Below are positions 53,959 to 64,000 of a stretch of 64,000 nt of DNA, piece by piece. The notes under the pieces are model-generated. The model saw only the letters and a list, made by a program, of their open reading frames with translations, had not been told where the DNA came from and ran no database searches. Positions within the stretch are counted from its first letter, which is position 1. Every line of letters begins with the position of its first letter. The stretch is taken from contig OZ017751.1 in the NCBI GenBank assembly GCA_963969365.1, positions 2,976,001-3,040,000 of the forward strand, in the 5' to 3' direction. The position numbers and the translations under genes were made by a program. Origin of the DNA: Asterochloris sp. CNOR1 (lineage: Eukaryota; Chlorophyta; Trebouxiophyceae; Trebouxiales; Trebouxiaceae).

Positions 53959-55409
53959 TCAGACGCTGGACCTCCACAGCACCACCTCAGTGACGCAACC
54001 AGCTGTCAGGGCTCCCTGCAGGTCAGTAGACTGCCCTCCATCACGCAGAGCAGGATGCGCAGGCTCTGAAGGTGGCCAGTCTGCCACAGGCCGGACACTG
54101 CTGGCAGGCATGATGAGCATTACTGTAGGTATCTTGAAGCAGCCAGATGGGGGTTACAACGCATGGTCTGGACTGGACTTGGCAGCAGATCCCTGCACAT
54201 CAGCACGCTGTGGGAGCCTGATGAGAGGCTCTCCGCCAAGGAGCTGTGCAGCAAGATCAGTGCACCATAACTTGGCTGCCACAGGCTGCCTGCAGGAGGT
54301 GTTTTTGCATGTCCCTTCACAGGGGCATGCTGCAGCTCACATCAGCAAGAGCCTGATGAGGCGGCACCTGGAGTTGGGATGGAAGCTAAGCCTGTCTACA
54401 GGCCATCAGGTGACAGCGGCCAGCTTCCAAGCCCCAGAAGGTAGAGGTGACGCTTTACATGGCAGCAGCCTCCCTGGCAGAGCCCATGACCTGGCCACAC
54501 CCTTTGAGGAGCAACTGTCAAAGGTGACGAGTAGTGGCTCACCACATGCGAAGACATCCGTGGCTGTGGCAGATCCATCCTTGCTGCTGCTGGGGTGCGC
54601 ACTTGCAACTTGAGAGAATGCTGACTGAGCTGATGCTTGCTCTGAAAAAGCAGCTGACAGAGAAGCTGCTACCAATGCCTGCACAGCTGTGGCATGTGTG
54701 GACAGGACTGCTTCTCATCAACAACAGCACATAGAGACAGCAAGGTGAGGGAATCAGCATACCCAGAAAGAAGCAGCAGCTAACTAGAAAGCAAGTGGGT
54801 GTAAAGCACCTTGCATGAACTCTGGGCTACTCCCTCTGGCAGCAGTGAGCAAGACGAAGTTCCCGTGATTGTTCTCAGTCTTCACTTGCATCTGAGTTCT
54901 TTCACATCAACTTGCCTTCTTGGCAGATCAGCTTTGCCCTAAAGCTGTGATAGATCTGAGGCAGCTGAGAGACTCCGGAAGCACTCCCTACAACCACATC
55001 AACAGGTGAGGCCACACGGTGCCTGGAGCACAAATCGCGGTCCAGACCAACCATAGGGACGAGTGCAGCACGCCTGTGCGACCTGCTTCTGTCCAGATTG
55101 CAGCAGGACACATGTACCTGCATGATAGTGGCTGAAGGAGCTGCATGGGGCCGAGGTCCTCGAAGAGGCACAAATGACAGGCACTTGCATGTCTCCCCTG
55201 GGCGGCCCCCGGCTGGCATGTGGATGACTGGTGCATACCCACACAATGTGCATATCGATGATGCATGAACGAACTCTTCTGGGGGTGCCTGGCACACTGT
55301 GGGATCCACGTATACCAGGCCCAGCTTTTTCCACTGCGATGCCACTCCATGCAGCATGCAGGCTCATGTTTAGTGCTAACAGATTTCCATATGTTGCTCT
55401 GCAGCCAGC
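53959..55409. other. Divergent intergenic region between FMO and glutamine synthetase
   Basis: A 1.45-kb stretch that should contain the promoters and leaders of both genes. Several open frames exist (for example near 54410-54680 minus and 54900-55360 minus), but none shows family motifs or a consistent exon set. An untranslated first exon of glutamine synthetase may end near 55404, where a CTGCAG acceptor precedes the start codon. Confidence 0.5.
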
Positions 55410-58400
55410 ATGGTGCTCTCAGTGCCAGAGATCTTTGGAACAACAGAGCGGGTCGAGGTGAGTCCATCTGTCAGTCTGCATGCTGTGCTGCCCTCTGCAT
55501 CATGCCAGCGCCGCAGGGGCACCCCATGTCCCCTGGCTTGTTTGTGGGGCATGACTAAGACAATGCCCGCTGTGCGGACGCTGAAGTGGTGTCCCTGCTG
55601 CGCTGCAGAGCCTGCTAGACCAGCGCGTTGGGGACAGGTTCCAGCAGTTGCCCCAAGGCGGTGAGTTTGCTGCAATCAGCTTTCTTTATCTGGTCGTGTA
55701 ACCCTTCGCTGCAGCCCACCGAGCAGGCTGCGTGGCAGTCTGGTTATGCTAGGCTAGCCTTGTGTTGATTGGGCGCATCTCCCTGCCCGTGGTCATCAGC
55801 ACTCCTTTAACTGTGTCATACCTGACCTTGATGTAGAACCCTTGGCGAGGCCCCATTGAACAACCTGCTGTGCGTATGTTTATCAAGGCCTGGGCAGCAA
55901 TGTTACTGAGCAGGGAGGTAAGTGCCGTGCTGCTGGCATGCAGGCAAGGTTGCGGCAGAGTATGTGTGGATTGGCGGCTCTGGGCAGGATCTCAGGTCTA
56001 AGACCAAGACCCTAAGCAAGGTGAGGGCCCAGCCCAACCCCAGCCCAACCCCAGCTGCCTTTGAAGGGTGCTGCAGGGAGAGTCCCAGCAGGTCGCATGT
56101 GTGGCAAGGCAATCTTGACAGGGTTATATTCCATGCAACAGAGGCAGAGAATTTGGTCCTGGGGGCAGTCATGTGTATGGCTCCGCCCACACCACATGGC
56201 AGGGCGGGTCAAAATGTCTGTCCACAGAAGAGGGGCAGGTTTGGCTCGGGCGCTCCTGCCGGAGCCAAGCTAGTTGTTCCAGCCGACATGGAGGCAGCAC
56301 AGCAAGATCCACAGCACGTGAGTGCACTGCCTCGCGGGCAGCACCCTCACCACCTGCGTGCTCCCTCAATCATGCCTGCTGCGTCAGGGGACGCCCCACA
56401 TGCAGCTCTGCATGGACATGCAGCCTCTCCTGGCTGCAGCTGCCCAAGAGCCCCGAGGACCTGCCTGTCTGGAACTACGACGGCTCCTCCACCGGCCAGG
56501 CCCCCGGCGATGACTCTGAGGTGTACCTGGTCCCCAGGTGAGGGCTGGTCTGCCATCTGATGACTCGTCCTGCACTCTGTTGGCTGGGAATGCGGCAGCC
56601 TGCAGAAATATCGCATGGCTGCATGAGCACAGAATGCCCGTCAGAAGCACTGTGGAAGGCAAGGCAGGAGGCCTTCTGCTCAACATTTCGCTGCACACCT
56701 CTGTGAAGTCATGCCTTTCATCCGGCTCAGTGTCCAAGACAGGTACCCTTGCTTGCTGCCCCAGGCAACTGCACTTGCCCTGACCACGGATTACAGGTTT
56801 CATCTGCCCAACATAGCACCCCTGCCTGGTGTCCACCTGTGCTGGGCTGTGTAGCACTGTGCTGCATGTTGGGTCCTCTGCCTTCTTCCCCCTGCCACTC
56901 TTCAAGCAAGTTTCCTTGGTGGACCATTTGCCCAAAATGTCACTGCTAATCAAGAACCTATAACCCTGTAGGGCCATCTACAAGGACCCCTTCCGCCCCC
57001 ACAGCGAGAACATCCTGGTGATGTGTGACGCTTACGAGCCCCCCAGGGTGGGCGAGGATGGCAAGGATGATGTCCAACTCAAGGCCATCCCCACCAACAG
57101 CCGCGCCGGCTGCGCTGAGGTGAGCACCTGCATCATGCTGCGGCTCGCAGGCAGTGCTGCTTGTGCAGGAAACAGGGTTCAGGGTGCCAACATATGCAAG
57201 GACTTGGAAGCACAGCCAATACCCTCATGGACGCATGGTAGCAGACCCTTTGGTGTGCTGTGACGCCCTCAGGCTGCTGCATAGCAAGAGAGCGTGATCA
57301 CGCGTCAGCCTCACGCGTCAGCCTAGCAAGGACACTGGCGATGGAACATCTTTGCTCCTTACCTCTGCTGTCAGTAGCAGCAGTCCTCAAGCCCATCATG
57401 GCGTAAAGCATGCTGCTCAAGTAACCCTTCAGCAGGGAAACCAGTGTCTACTCCCCCCACAACCCAAGGCAGCCGTTGCCTGCCACCTCTGGGGCAACCC
57501 GCTCTGCCTCCTGCGTGTTATCGGTCCCATCCCGGCAGAGGCTTCCCTTAAAGAGAGCCTCTGGAACATGCCTCCAGGCATGCTGGTACGCCTTCCCCTG
57601 TGCGCTGGCACCTCAATCTGCCAGGCACACCAAGGTCAGCACTGTGAGGTCTGCCCCTGAGTGGCCTTCCCCAATGCTGTCCCTTGCTCCCATCTACAGG
57701 CCATGGAGAAGGTGCTGAAGTCACAGGAGCCCTGGTTTGGCATTGAGCAGGAGTACACCCTGCTCAACGCTGGGACCCACTGGCCCCTGGGGTGGCCCAA
57801 GTGCGGGTACCCCGCGCCCCAGGGCCCCTACTACTGCGCAGCTGGCGCCGGTGAGCTTGTCTGTTTACACTGGCCACAGACATACGACACGAACAAGTCC
57901 GCCGGTGTACATGTCTGCCGTGTGTCACCTGATTGGTTGCCAGTGCGACACCTGTACGGTGTTGTGCTGCTGTGAGGGGCTCTTCCACTGAGCAGCCAGA
58001 CGTGGGGAGAAGTGCGGTATGCGGGTCAGGACCTTGTGCAATGTTGAAGTCTTTGTGGTGCTGCAGAGCAGGTTCGATTGTGCGGGGGTGCTGGGTGTTG
58101 TTTTGGGGTTTTAAGGCGGCCGAGGCTCACCACAAGGGCCGCTGTGGTCTCTGCCTCTGCCTCTGCCGGGCTCTGACGGTCCACTCTGCAGCTGTCTGTG
58201 CCTGTTCTGCTCCTCACGCCCCAGAGGCTGCGACAGCTGAAGGAATTCAATAACCTGCCTGCAGGTGCCTCTGTGGGGCGCGAGGTGGCTGAGGCCCACT
58301 ACATGGCCTGCCTGTTCGCTGGCATCAAGATCTCCGGCATCAACGCCGAGGTGATGCCCGCCCAGTGGGAGTTCCAGGTCGGCCCCGCCATTGGCATGGA

Positions 58401-59495
58401 GGGCGGCGACATGATGTGGATGGCGCGCTACATCCTGCTGCGCATTGGGGAGCAGTTCAACGTGACTGTGACCTTTGACCCCAAGCCTGTGCCAGGTGAG
58501 GACTTGACGTGATTCCTGTATCTGCTGGGGGGGCTGACCTTGCTGGAGAACCCCAAGTCTGTACATCACCCTTCTGGCTGGCCAGTGTGCAGGCCAAGTA
58601 GACTCACCGCTGGGGGAGGTGGTGGCTCCACAGTGGTCTTGGCAGCTTCTTTGACCACATTCAGGCGTCTTACATCGTGCACAGTGTGACGCTGCTGCTG
58701 CCGCCTGTAGCTCCTCTGGATGGGCAGTCACGTCAGCCATGGCTGCCCCACCCACCCAGTCCAGCATCAGCCAGCCTCCGGCCGCAGGCCTCACTGGCAT
58801 AGCGCCTTGCGGCCAACCTCTGCAGAGGACTGCAGTGTTATGCTGACCTCGACGAATGATTGCTGAATGTTGACTCCACTGCCTGCCTGCTTGGTGCAGG
58901 TGACTGGAACGGTGCTGGCGGCCACGTGAACTTCAGCAACAACGACACTCGCAAGGAGGGCACTGGGTGGGATGCCATCAAGAAGCAGATTGCCAAGCTG
59001 GAGAAAAGGCATGCCGTGCACATTGCTGCATATGGAGAGGGCAACGAGAGGCGGTTGACAGGTGAGGACGCTAAGAATACAGGCTGCCATAGGCTGCCAG
59101 GGCACCACCTGTGGGGCCTAGGGTTCAGGGTCTGGGGTTCAGGGCATTGATGCGACTGCAGCCCTTCAATGAGGAGGGAGGCAGTGCACGTTGCTGCCCA
59201 TATTGAGAGCCGGCAGCGCGTCATGTCCTCTGCAGCGGGGAATCTTTGTACAACTCAGCTGGCTTTGGCACCAGCAGGCTCTCGTGTTGCAACCTCTGCA
59301 CCCCTTGCAGGCAAGCACGAGACCTCCAGCATGCACGACTTCAGCTGGGGCGTGGCCAACCGTGGCGCCTCCATCCGCGTCGGGCGGTCGGTGCCCGTGG
59401 ACAAGTGCGGGTACTATGAGGACAGGCGCCCCGCCTCCAACCTCGACCCCTACACAGTCTGCAAGCTGCTGGTCGAGACCACCCTTCTGTCTTAG
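55410..59495 (+). CDS. Glutamine synthetase, eukaryotic type II (GSII)
   Basis: ATP-dependent ligation of ammonia to glutamate, the entry point of nitrogen assimilation. Exons 55410-55457, 55609-55660, 55944-56020, 56440-56537, 56972-57119, 57700-57850, 58265-58495, 58900-59061 and 59311-59495 sum to exactly 1152 nt, giving 383 codons plus stop. Motifs: [37 protein letters not shown] (beta-grasp), [30 protein letters not shown] (metal-binding glutamates), [59 protein letters not shown] and [10 protein letters not shown]. All catalytic blocks are present. No obvious transit peptide precedes the core, so it is cytosolic-like unless an upstream coding exon exists. Introns are GT-AG. Confidence 0.95.
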
Positions 59496-60082
59496 AGCTG
59501 ATGGCGCACAGCTAGGGGCGCACAGCCAGGGGATAGCGTCTTGACCATTCTGCTGAAGTCCGCCTCCCACCCACAGCCTCTATCAGGAGCCCTCCACTCA
59601 AAGCAGCCCCTTCAAAATCTGTTTATTCAATGCAATTATGTTGTCTGTGCCCACCTGTACAGCCTATCATCTGCAGCACTCCCCGTGGCCATGCACTGAA
59701 TAGTTCCTGCTGCCGATCGCTGCTGGATGATGAATACTGTGTACGATGCTGACCACCCGCACAGCTGTCATACAAAATGGAACATTGTGTGCCTTGCCAT
59801 TGCAGAATGCAATGGCTCGCTGTAACGCTGCAGCTGCGCAGTCTACCTTTAGAGTTCCTCACACTGGGACTGATGACACTGAACATAGCATGAGGGGGTT
59901 GTGGTCAACACAAGAGAATGCAGGGCACGCAGCAGGGGTAACAAAAACAAGCAGTAGCAAGCGGATCGACTAGCTGCTGCAGGCCAGCAGGTCTGCTGAC
60001 ACTTGTGATAGAGTGTTTTGCTTATGGTCTTTTTATCATGGACACACAAATGAGGGGGCCCCTCTTTCTTTGGGGCAAGGAG
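59496..60082. other. Convergent 3' region of glutamine synthetase and malic enzyme
   Basis: No gene seen. A TGTAA element at 59822, the polyadenylation signal usual in chlorophytes, lies about 325 nt after the glutamine synthetase stop and is a possible 3' end signal. Confidence 0.35.
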
Positions 60083-63000
60083 CTACCTATACTGGCGATA
60101 GTGAGGGGTGTACATTGCATCTTGGACAGCCTGCATGACGTCAGGCGGTTTGGGCTGCTCTGTAGCCACGCCTATGTCCCAGGCTCGCTGGGCCACTGCC
60201 TTAGCCACAGAAGCTGAGATCTCCCTGCAAACAGGCAAGCACATTCCTCAGCTTCTGGGGCCAACACGAATGCATCTGATTGCGTCTGAATGCAACTGCT
60301 CACCAGAGCCACAATAGTCTTACCTTCATGGAAGAACATGCATTGTGATGCAGCTGCTTTCAAAGCAACACCTTGAGTCCCCTGCCAAGACCATGCCTGA
60401 TCTCCCTCACGGGCAGTCAGCCATCCCCTCAACATACAAGCAACACAGCGCATGGTGGCTTGGCTCTGATCAAAACAGCACAGGCCACTCCCAGTGTCTG
60501 CAAAATCCCCCAGGCACCCAGGGGAATGCTGACTGGCCATGCCCAGATACAGGCACAGGAACAGGCCTTTGCATGATTCAAATATTTCAGAGCAAACCTG
60601 ATGGGCCCTATGGGAGGGTAGATGCTGCCTGCTGCCCTGTCATCATCAGTCACCATCTTTGCCAGGGCCTCTGCAGCTGCAATAAACAGCTCATCGCGCA
60701 GCTTGGTGCTGCGGGAGACCAGGCAGCCCAGGCCAATGCCTGCAGAAATGTGCAGGGCAGGACTCAGTGCCAGGGCTTGGCAGGGCGATGTGGCAGTTCC
60801 ATGCCGCAGGCATACAGGCAGCCCAGGCCATGGCAGCTGCTGCTGCTGCTTGCAATGCAATTCAGGCAGCCCATCTGACACCTGCAGGGTGAGGCAGGCA
60901 GTCTGCTTGCAGGAAACCCTCCCCTGCAACAGCAAGGGTTGCAGCCTGTGACTCGAGCCCACCTGGGAAGATTTTGATGTGAGTCTTACAGGAGGCAGAG
61001 CTGGCTGCTACCACAAAGCTTTTCAGTGGCGCTATCAGTGGTGGGCTGTTGGTGGCCGCCATTACCCTCAGGCATTCCTTAAATGCCACAACTGGAGCCC
61101 CAGAGCAAAGTCGGCTCCACTGCCTGAACCAACCTGGGAAGATGTGCACAGTCTCGCACGAGTTCCAGCACACGTCATCGTGCTTCGCCGGGGGACCATG
61201 GGTTGTGGGCCGTTGAATGCCACCATGGCACCTAGGCAATCCTTGCGTGCCACGTATACTGGAGCCCCAGAGCAAAGGGCAGACCTCTGCCAGGACTCAA
61301 AACCCACCTGGGAAGATGTAGGCAGTCTCGCAGGAGCGCGGCCGGAACTGGCGCCCGTCTGGCAGCTCCACTGGGGCACTGTCGGTGCGGGTGTCCTTGT
61401 CCGCAAAGATGCAGCGCCCATCGGTCCATTGGTAGGCGTTCTGGGGGGTCACCTCTGCGCCGGGCTGGGACAGCGGCATGATGACAGGGCGCTCGTTGTG
61501 TTTGGCCATCTCTGCGCACACCTGTGCGTCGCAGAGTGATCAAGCTTTTCTCTTTGAACCCGGCTCGATGGGACGTGAGCTGGCATGCATGCCGAAGACA
61601 CTGCAGCTTTTCAAGCCCTAAGACAGGTACACATCACCATGTGCTGAGCCCGTTGTGCAGAGGCGTCACAGACTTTCCTTTGAGATGTAGAGTCGCACCA
61701 GCCAGCCTTGCTGATTAAGACTGCTGCAGTCAACTTCAACACCCTCACAACAGATTCAATATCAGCTTCAGAGGCTGCACCCTTGCACCATAGAAACTGC
61801 GCGCAGTGCTCCAGGCAGCTAAGCAGGTGCAGCCAGCGGCTGTTGTAAGGTGGCAGCGGGATACAGAGCTCATCCTGCAGCTGGTTTGTGAACCCTGGCA
61901 TGCAAGCAAGACCACTTGTGTTACGACAGGCACCCAGCAGGAGGACCATAGTCTGCAGCCCTGCATCTGAGCGCCTGACAGGGAGGACGCCAGCCCGCCT
62001 CCCGCGCCTTCTGCCTCTGGCTGTGTGTCGGCACCTGCCTGAGCTACTGCGGCCTGTCTGTGTTCGTATCATGCAAGCGTGCCATACTTGAGGCTCCTGC
62101 AGCCTGCTCCTCACCTCCTGTGTGAATGTCACTGTGGGTGGCATGGAGGCCATGCCGATCAGTACAGAGGGCTTGATGGTTTTGACAGCGGACAGCAGAT
62201 CAGGGCACGTAGGCTCGCTGTGGCAGTAGGCCAGCTTATGGTCTGCCAGCGTGTCACTGTCCCCACGGCTGCGCACCACCAGACCCTGCAGGGTCAAGAC
62301 AGAAGGTGATGCACATGGTCTCTCAAGTGGGAAGCTGTCAGACCCAGGCAGGTTGCTGTCCCCACAACTGCGCACCAAAAGGCTCAACAGGCAGATGTAG
62401 ACCAGGCAAACAGCCAAATCATGCCACAACTCAGCAGCCACCACAGCTCAGGCCCGCCCTGGAGTCCACCAGCCACCACAGCTCAGGCCCACCTCAGTAT
62501 ATACCCGCTGCCACAGATCAGGCCCCTCTCGGAAGTCACCAGCTGGTCCAAGTCAAAAAATACCTCAGAGAAACCCTCAGCTAAGACTATTGGCAGCCTA
62601 CCTCAGAGTCTACCAGCCACATCCTCTTCCGGGCCTGCACGATGGTCTCGAGGGCATGCCTGCTCTCCCGGGTGATGGCAGCCTGCAGCAAAATAGAGCG
62701 TCTGCCTTAGAGGGTGTAATGCTGCCCATCAGGGGATTGGGCAACACACTGCAATACAGCTAGCATTGAGGAGGCCCAGGCAGCACCAGGACATGCTATG
62801 ATCGCTGGCCATTGCCTGGGCCAGCACTCCTGCCCAGACAATGTTAGGACATGCCCCTGGCCACCTCAATCCTACACCCAACGCCTGGTGCAAGAGCCAG
62901 CACACTTGCACAGTTTTTCCCACCCCTTGGCATCAAGATGCTGCCAAGTGCAGGGTGCCAGCATTGTGTGACTCAGAGGCGCAGAACAGAGCAGCAGCGC

Positions 63001-63979
63001 AGCTGTGCACACACGCTGCACGCCACTGTCCTTAAGAACTCATTTGTGCCAAGCTTGAAAGGCAGCCTGGCACCTGTAACCATGACCGGCAAGCACAAAA
63101 CCGGCAAGCACAAACAAGAGAACACTGCAGGAATACTGCAGCTGATGCTGCAGATTACCTTCCTTGACTACACCAGATGGGACACCTTAACTACTGCAAA
63201 CAATTTGTGTTTTCACTTGGGTCGTCCTGTGGCCCACTGTGATCATTTGAGAATGTGGGCCCGGAATGCAGTGTGCACATGCTGCATTAAGATTCACATG
63301 GCACGCTGATCGTGGTCAGCTTGTGACGCCCACCGTGATCATCTCAGCAATATGGGTGGCTGCGCGGCCCTCGCCCACGATCATGTAGGTGTGGTCGGAG
63401 AGCTTCTTTTGGGTCAGTGGCGCAGCTGCCATGATGCCTTCACGCAGCCCAGAGCAAGGTCGCATGCAGCAACAGGCAGTCAGGGGCACTGCACAAACTT
63501 GTCTCAGTCCCACAGGGAAAGCATTGCATGGGGAACCAGAGCTGTGTGGAGCGTGATGCCTGTGCAGGAGCCGTGTCGCAACCCTGCCAGTTTGTTTTGC
63601 ACATATGAGGGTCAGCAAGACTACCAAGGCTGAATCCAGCAGCAGTGGGCCCACAATGCAGAGGTGCAAGCTGACATGCACACAGCAACATCTGCACGGG
63701 TACCAGCAGGGTGCCCTTTGACATGCAAACAACTGCAAAACATGCTCAAGCTGCTCAGATCAGAGCCAGTCTAGTCTGAGGCATACTGCTGTGCTCTGCA
63801 GGCCCTGCTACAGGGGCCATGAGTTGCAGAAAAGTGGCCCCATCTCCTGTGCAGCTTCAGCGACAGGGCTCACCAGCAATCACCACTGCTGCAATGCCCT
63901 GAATGTCATCTGCAAAGACAGGGAGCTGCCCCCGGTACTGGGCCATCACGCGAGACATGTTTTCATAGAGCATGTCCTC
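60083..63979 (-). CDS. Malic enzyme, C-terminal part (gene continues past the window end)
   Basis: Oxidative decarboxylation of malate to pyruvate with NAD(P) reduction. Exons seen: 63874-63979, 63334-63425, 62602-62682, 62115-62285, 61308-61521, 60598-60739 and 60083-60224 (stop). All phases close over 948 nt (315 codons plus stop). Matches in order: VFADDIQGIAAVV (metal-binding aspartates), MIVGEGRAATHIAEMI (Rossmann loop), KRMWLVDSEGLVV, TIKPSVLIGMASM, NERPVIMPLSQP, YQWTDGRCIF, CETAYIFPG then GIGLGCLVS across an intron, GSIYPPIGPIR, and the terminal MYTPHYRQYR, close to the family end. Several usually invariant positions are altered: GxGxxG reads GEGRAA, and the NPT of LSNPT reads QPG. The N-terminal half, including the catalytic Tyr/Lys region, lies above 64000. 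Confidence 0.9.
60961..61305 (-). repeat. Two extra tandem copies of a malic enzyme exon end and donor
   Basis: Units of 171-174 bp at 60961-61131 and 61132-61305 repeat the exon end and donor of exon 61308-61521 plus the intron start. Minus-strand remnants read CETVHIFPG and IKIFPGG against the true CETAYIFPG. The intron parts share CTTTGCTCTGGGGCTCCAGT. The copies lack the conserved TDGRCIF part. Confidence 0.8.
62422..62540. repeat. About 40-bp tandem repeat, roughly three units
   Basis: Units begin CAGCCACCACAGCTCAGGCC and end in TCCACCAG or similar; the third is more diverged (CTGCCACAGATCAGGCC). The repeat lies in a malic enzyme intron. Confidence 0.7.
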
Positions 63980-64000
63980 CTGCAATGCGACAGGGGAGCT

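Noticed and set aside
53837-54613. 258-codon plus-strand frame overlapping the FMO start
   Set aside because: Its first part is the antisense of the FMO FAD-binding exon and the remainder has no motif; no independent support.
61611-62444. 277-codon minus-strand open frame over malic enzyme
   Set aside because: Only 62115-62285 matches malic enzyme. The rest is intron that happens to be open, and the flanking exons join in phase without it.
1-64000. tRNA or rRNA genes, mobile elements and CRISPR arrays
   Set aside because: Looked for by eye; no cloverleaf, rRNA core, transposase, reverse transcriptase or regular spacer array was recognised. A tRNA could be missed without a computed search.

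Overview
The window looks like nuclear DNA of a chlorophyte green alga. It is GC-rich and its genes are broken by many short introns whose acceptors are very often TGCAG. The recognisable products are eukaryotic: an ALIX/BRO1 protein, a dynamin-family GTPase, DUS1-type tRNA-dihydrouridine synthase, UPF0415 (C7orf25) protein, exonuclease V, a flavin monooxygenase, type II glutamine synthetase and malic enzyme. I saw no rRNA, tRNA, CRISPR array or convincing mobile element. The species assignment is an inference; the gene families rest on motifs read directly. For six genes I worked out an exon chain whose reading phases close.

Layout. 0.1-8.9 kb: ALIX/BRO1 gene (minus, 3' end outside the window). 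10-27 kb: a tandem segmental duplication of a block [spacer - dynamin (plus) - DUS (minus)]. Dynamin copy 1 (11.2-13.6 kb) has an open 582-codon chain, while copies 2 (17.9-20.3 kb) and 3 (21.1-23.5 kb) carry frameshifts. DUS copy 1 (13.8-16.3 kb) is deleted and frameshifted, while DUS copy 2 (23.6-27.1 kb) is a complete 481-codon chain. Each family therefore keeps one apparently working copy, at opposite ends of the array. 27.4 kb: a small single-exon gene with a C-terminal membrane anchor. 28.2-30.1 kb: UPF0415 gene (minus), head-to-head with exonuclease V (30.3-35.2 kb, plus).

35.9-37.2 kb: a 652-bp tandem duplication with no difference seen between its units. 37.3-44.3 kb: an unassigned multi-exon minus-strand gene or genes with proline/alanine/glutamine-rich exons. 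45.5-49.3 kb: a poorly resolved plus-strand Ala/Gln-rich gene. 50.1-54.0 kb: flavin-containing monooxygenase (minus, 573 codons). 55.4-59.5 kb: glutamine synthetase (plus, 383 codons). 60.1-64.0 kb: malic enzyme (minus, 5' end outside the window).

The genes do not form one pathway; they are unrelated housekeeping genes, apart from the dynamin-DUS duplication. The most unusual shared property is that several of them (ALIX, EXO5, FMO, malic enzyme) carry extra degenerate copies of their own exon-intron junctions inside the adjacent introns. Conserved GC-AG introns are also present in the dynamin genes.
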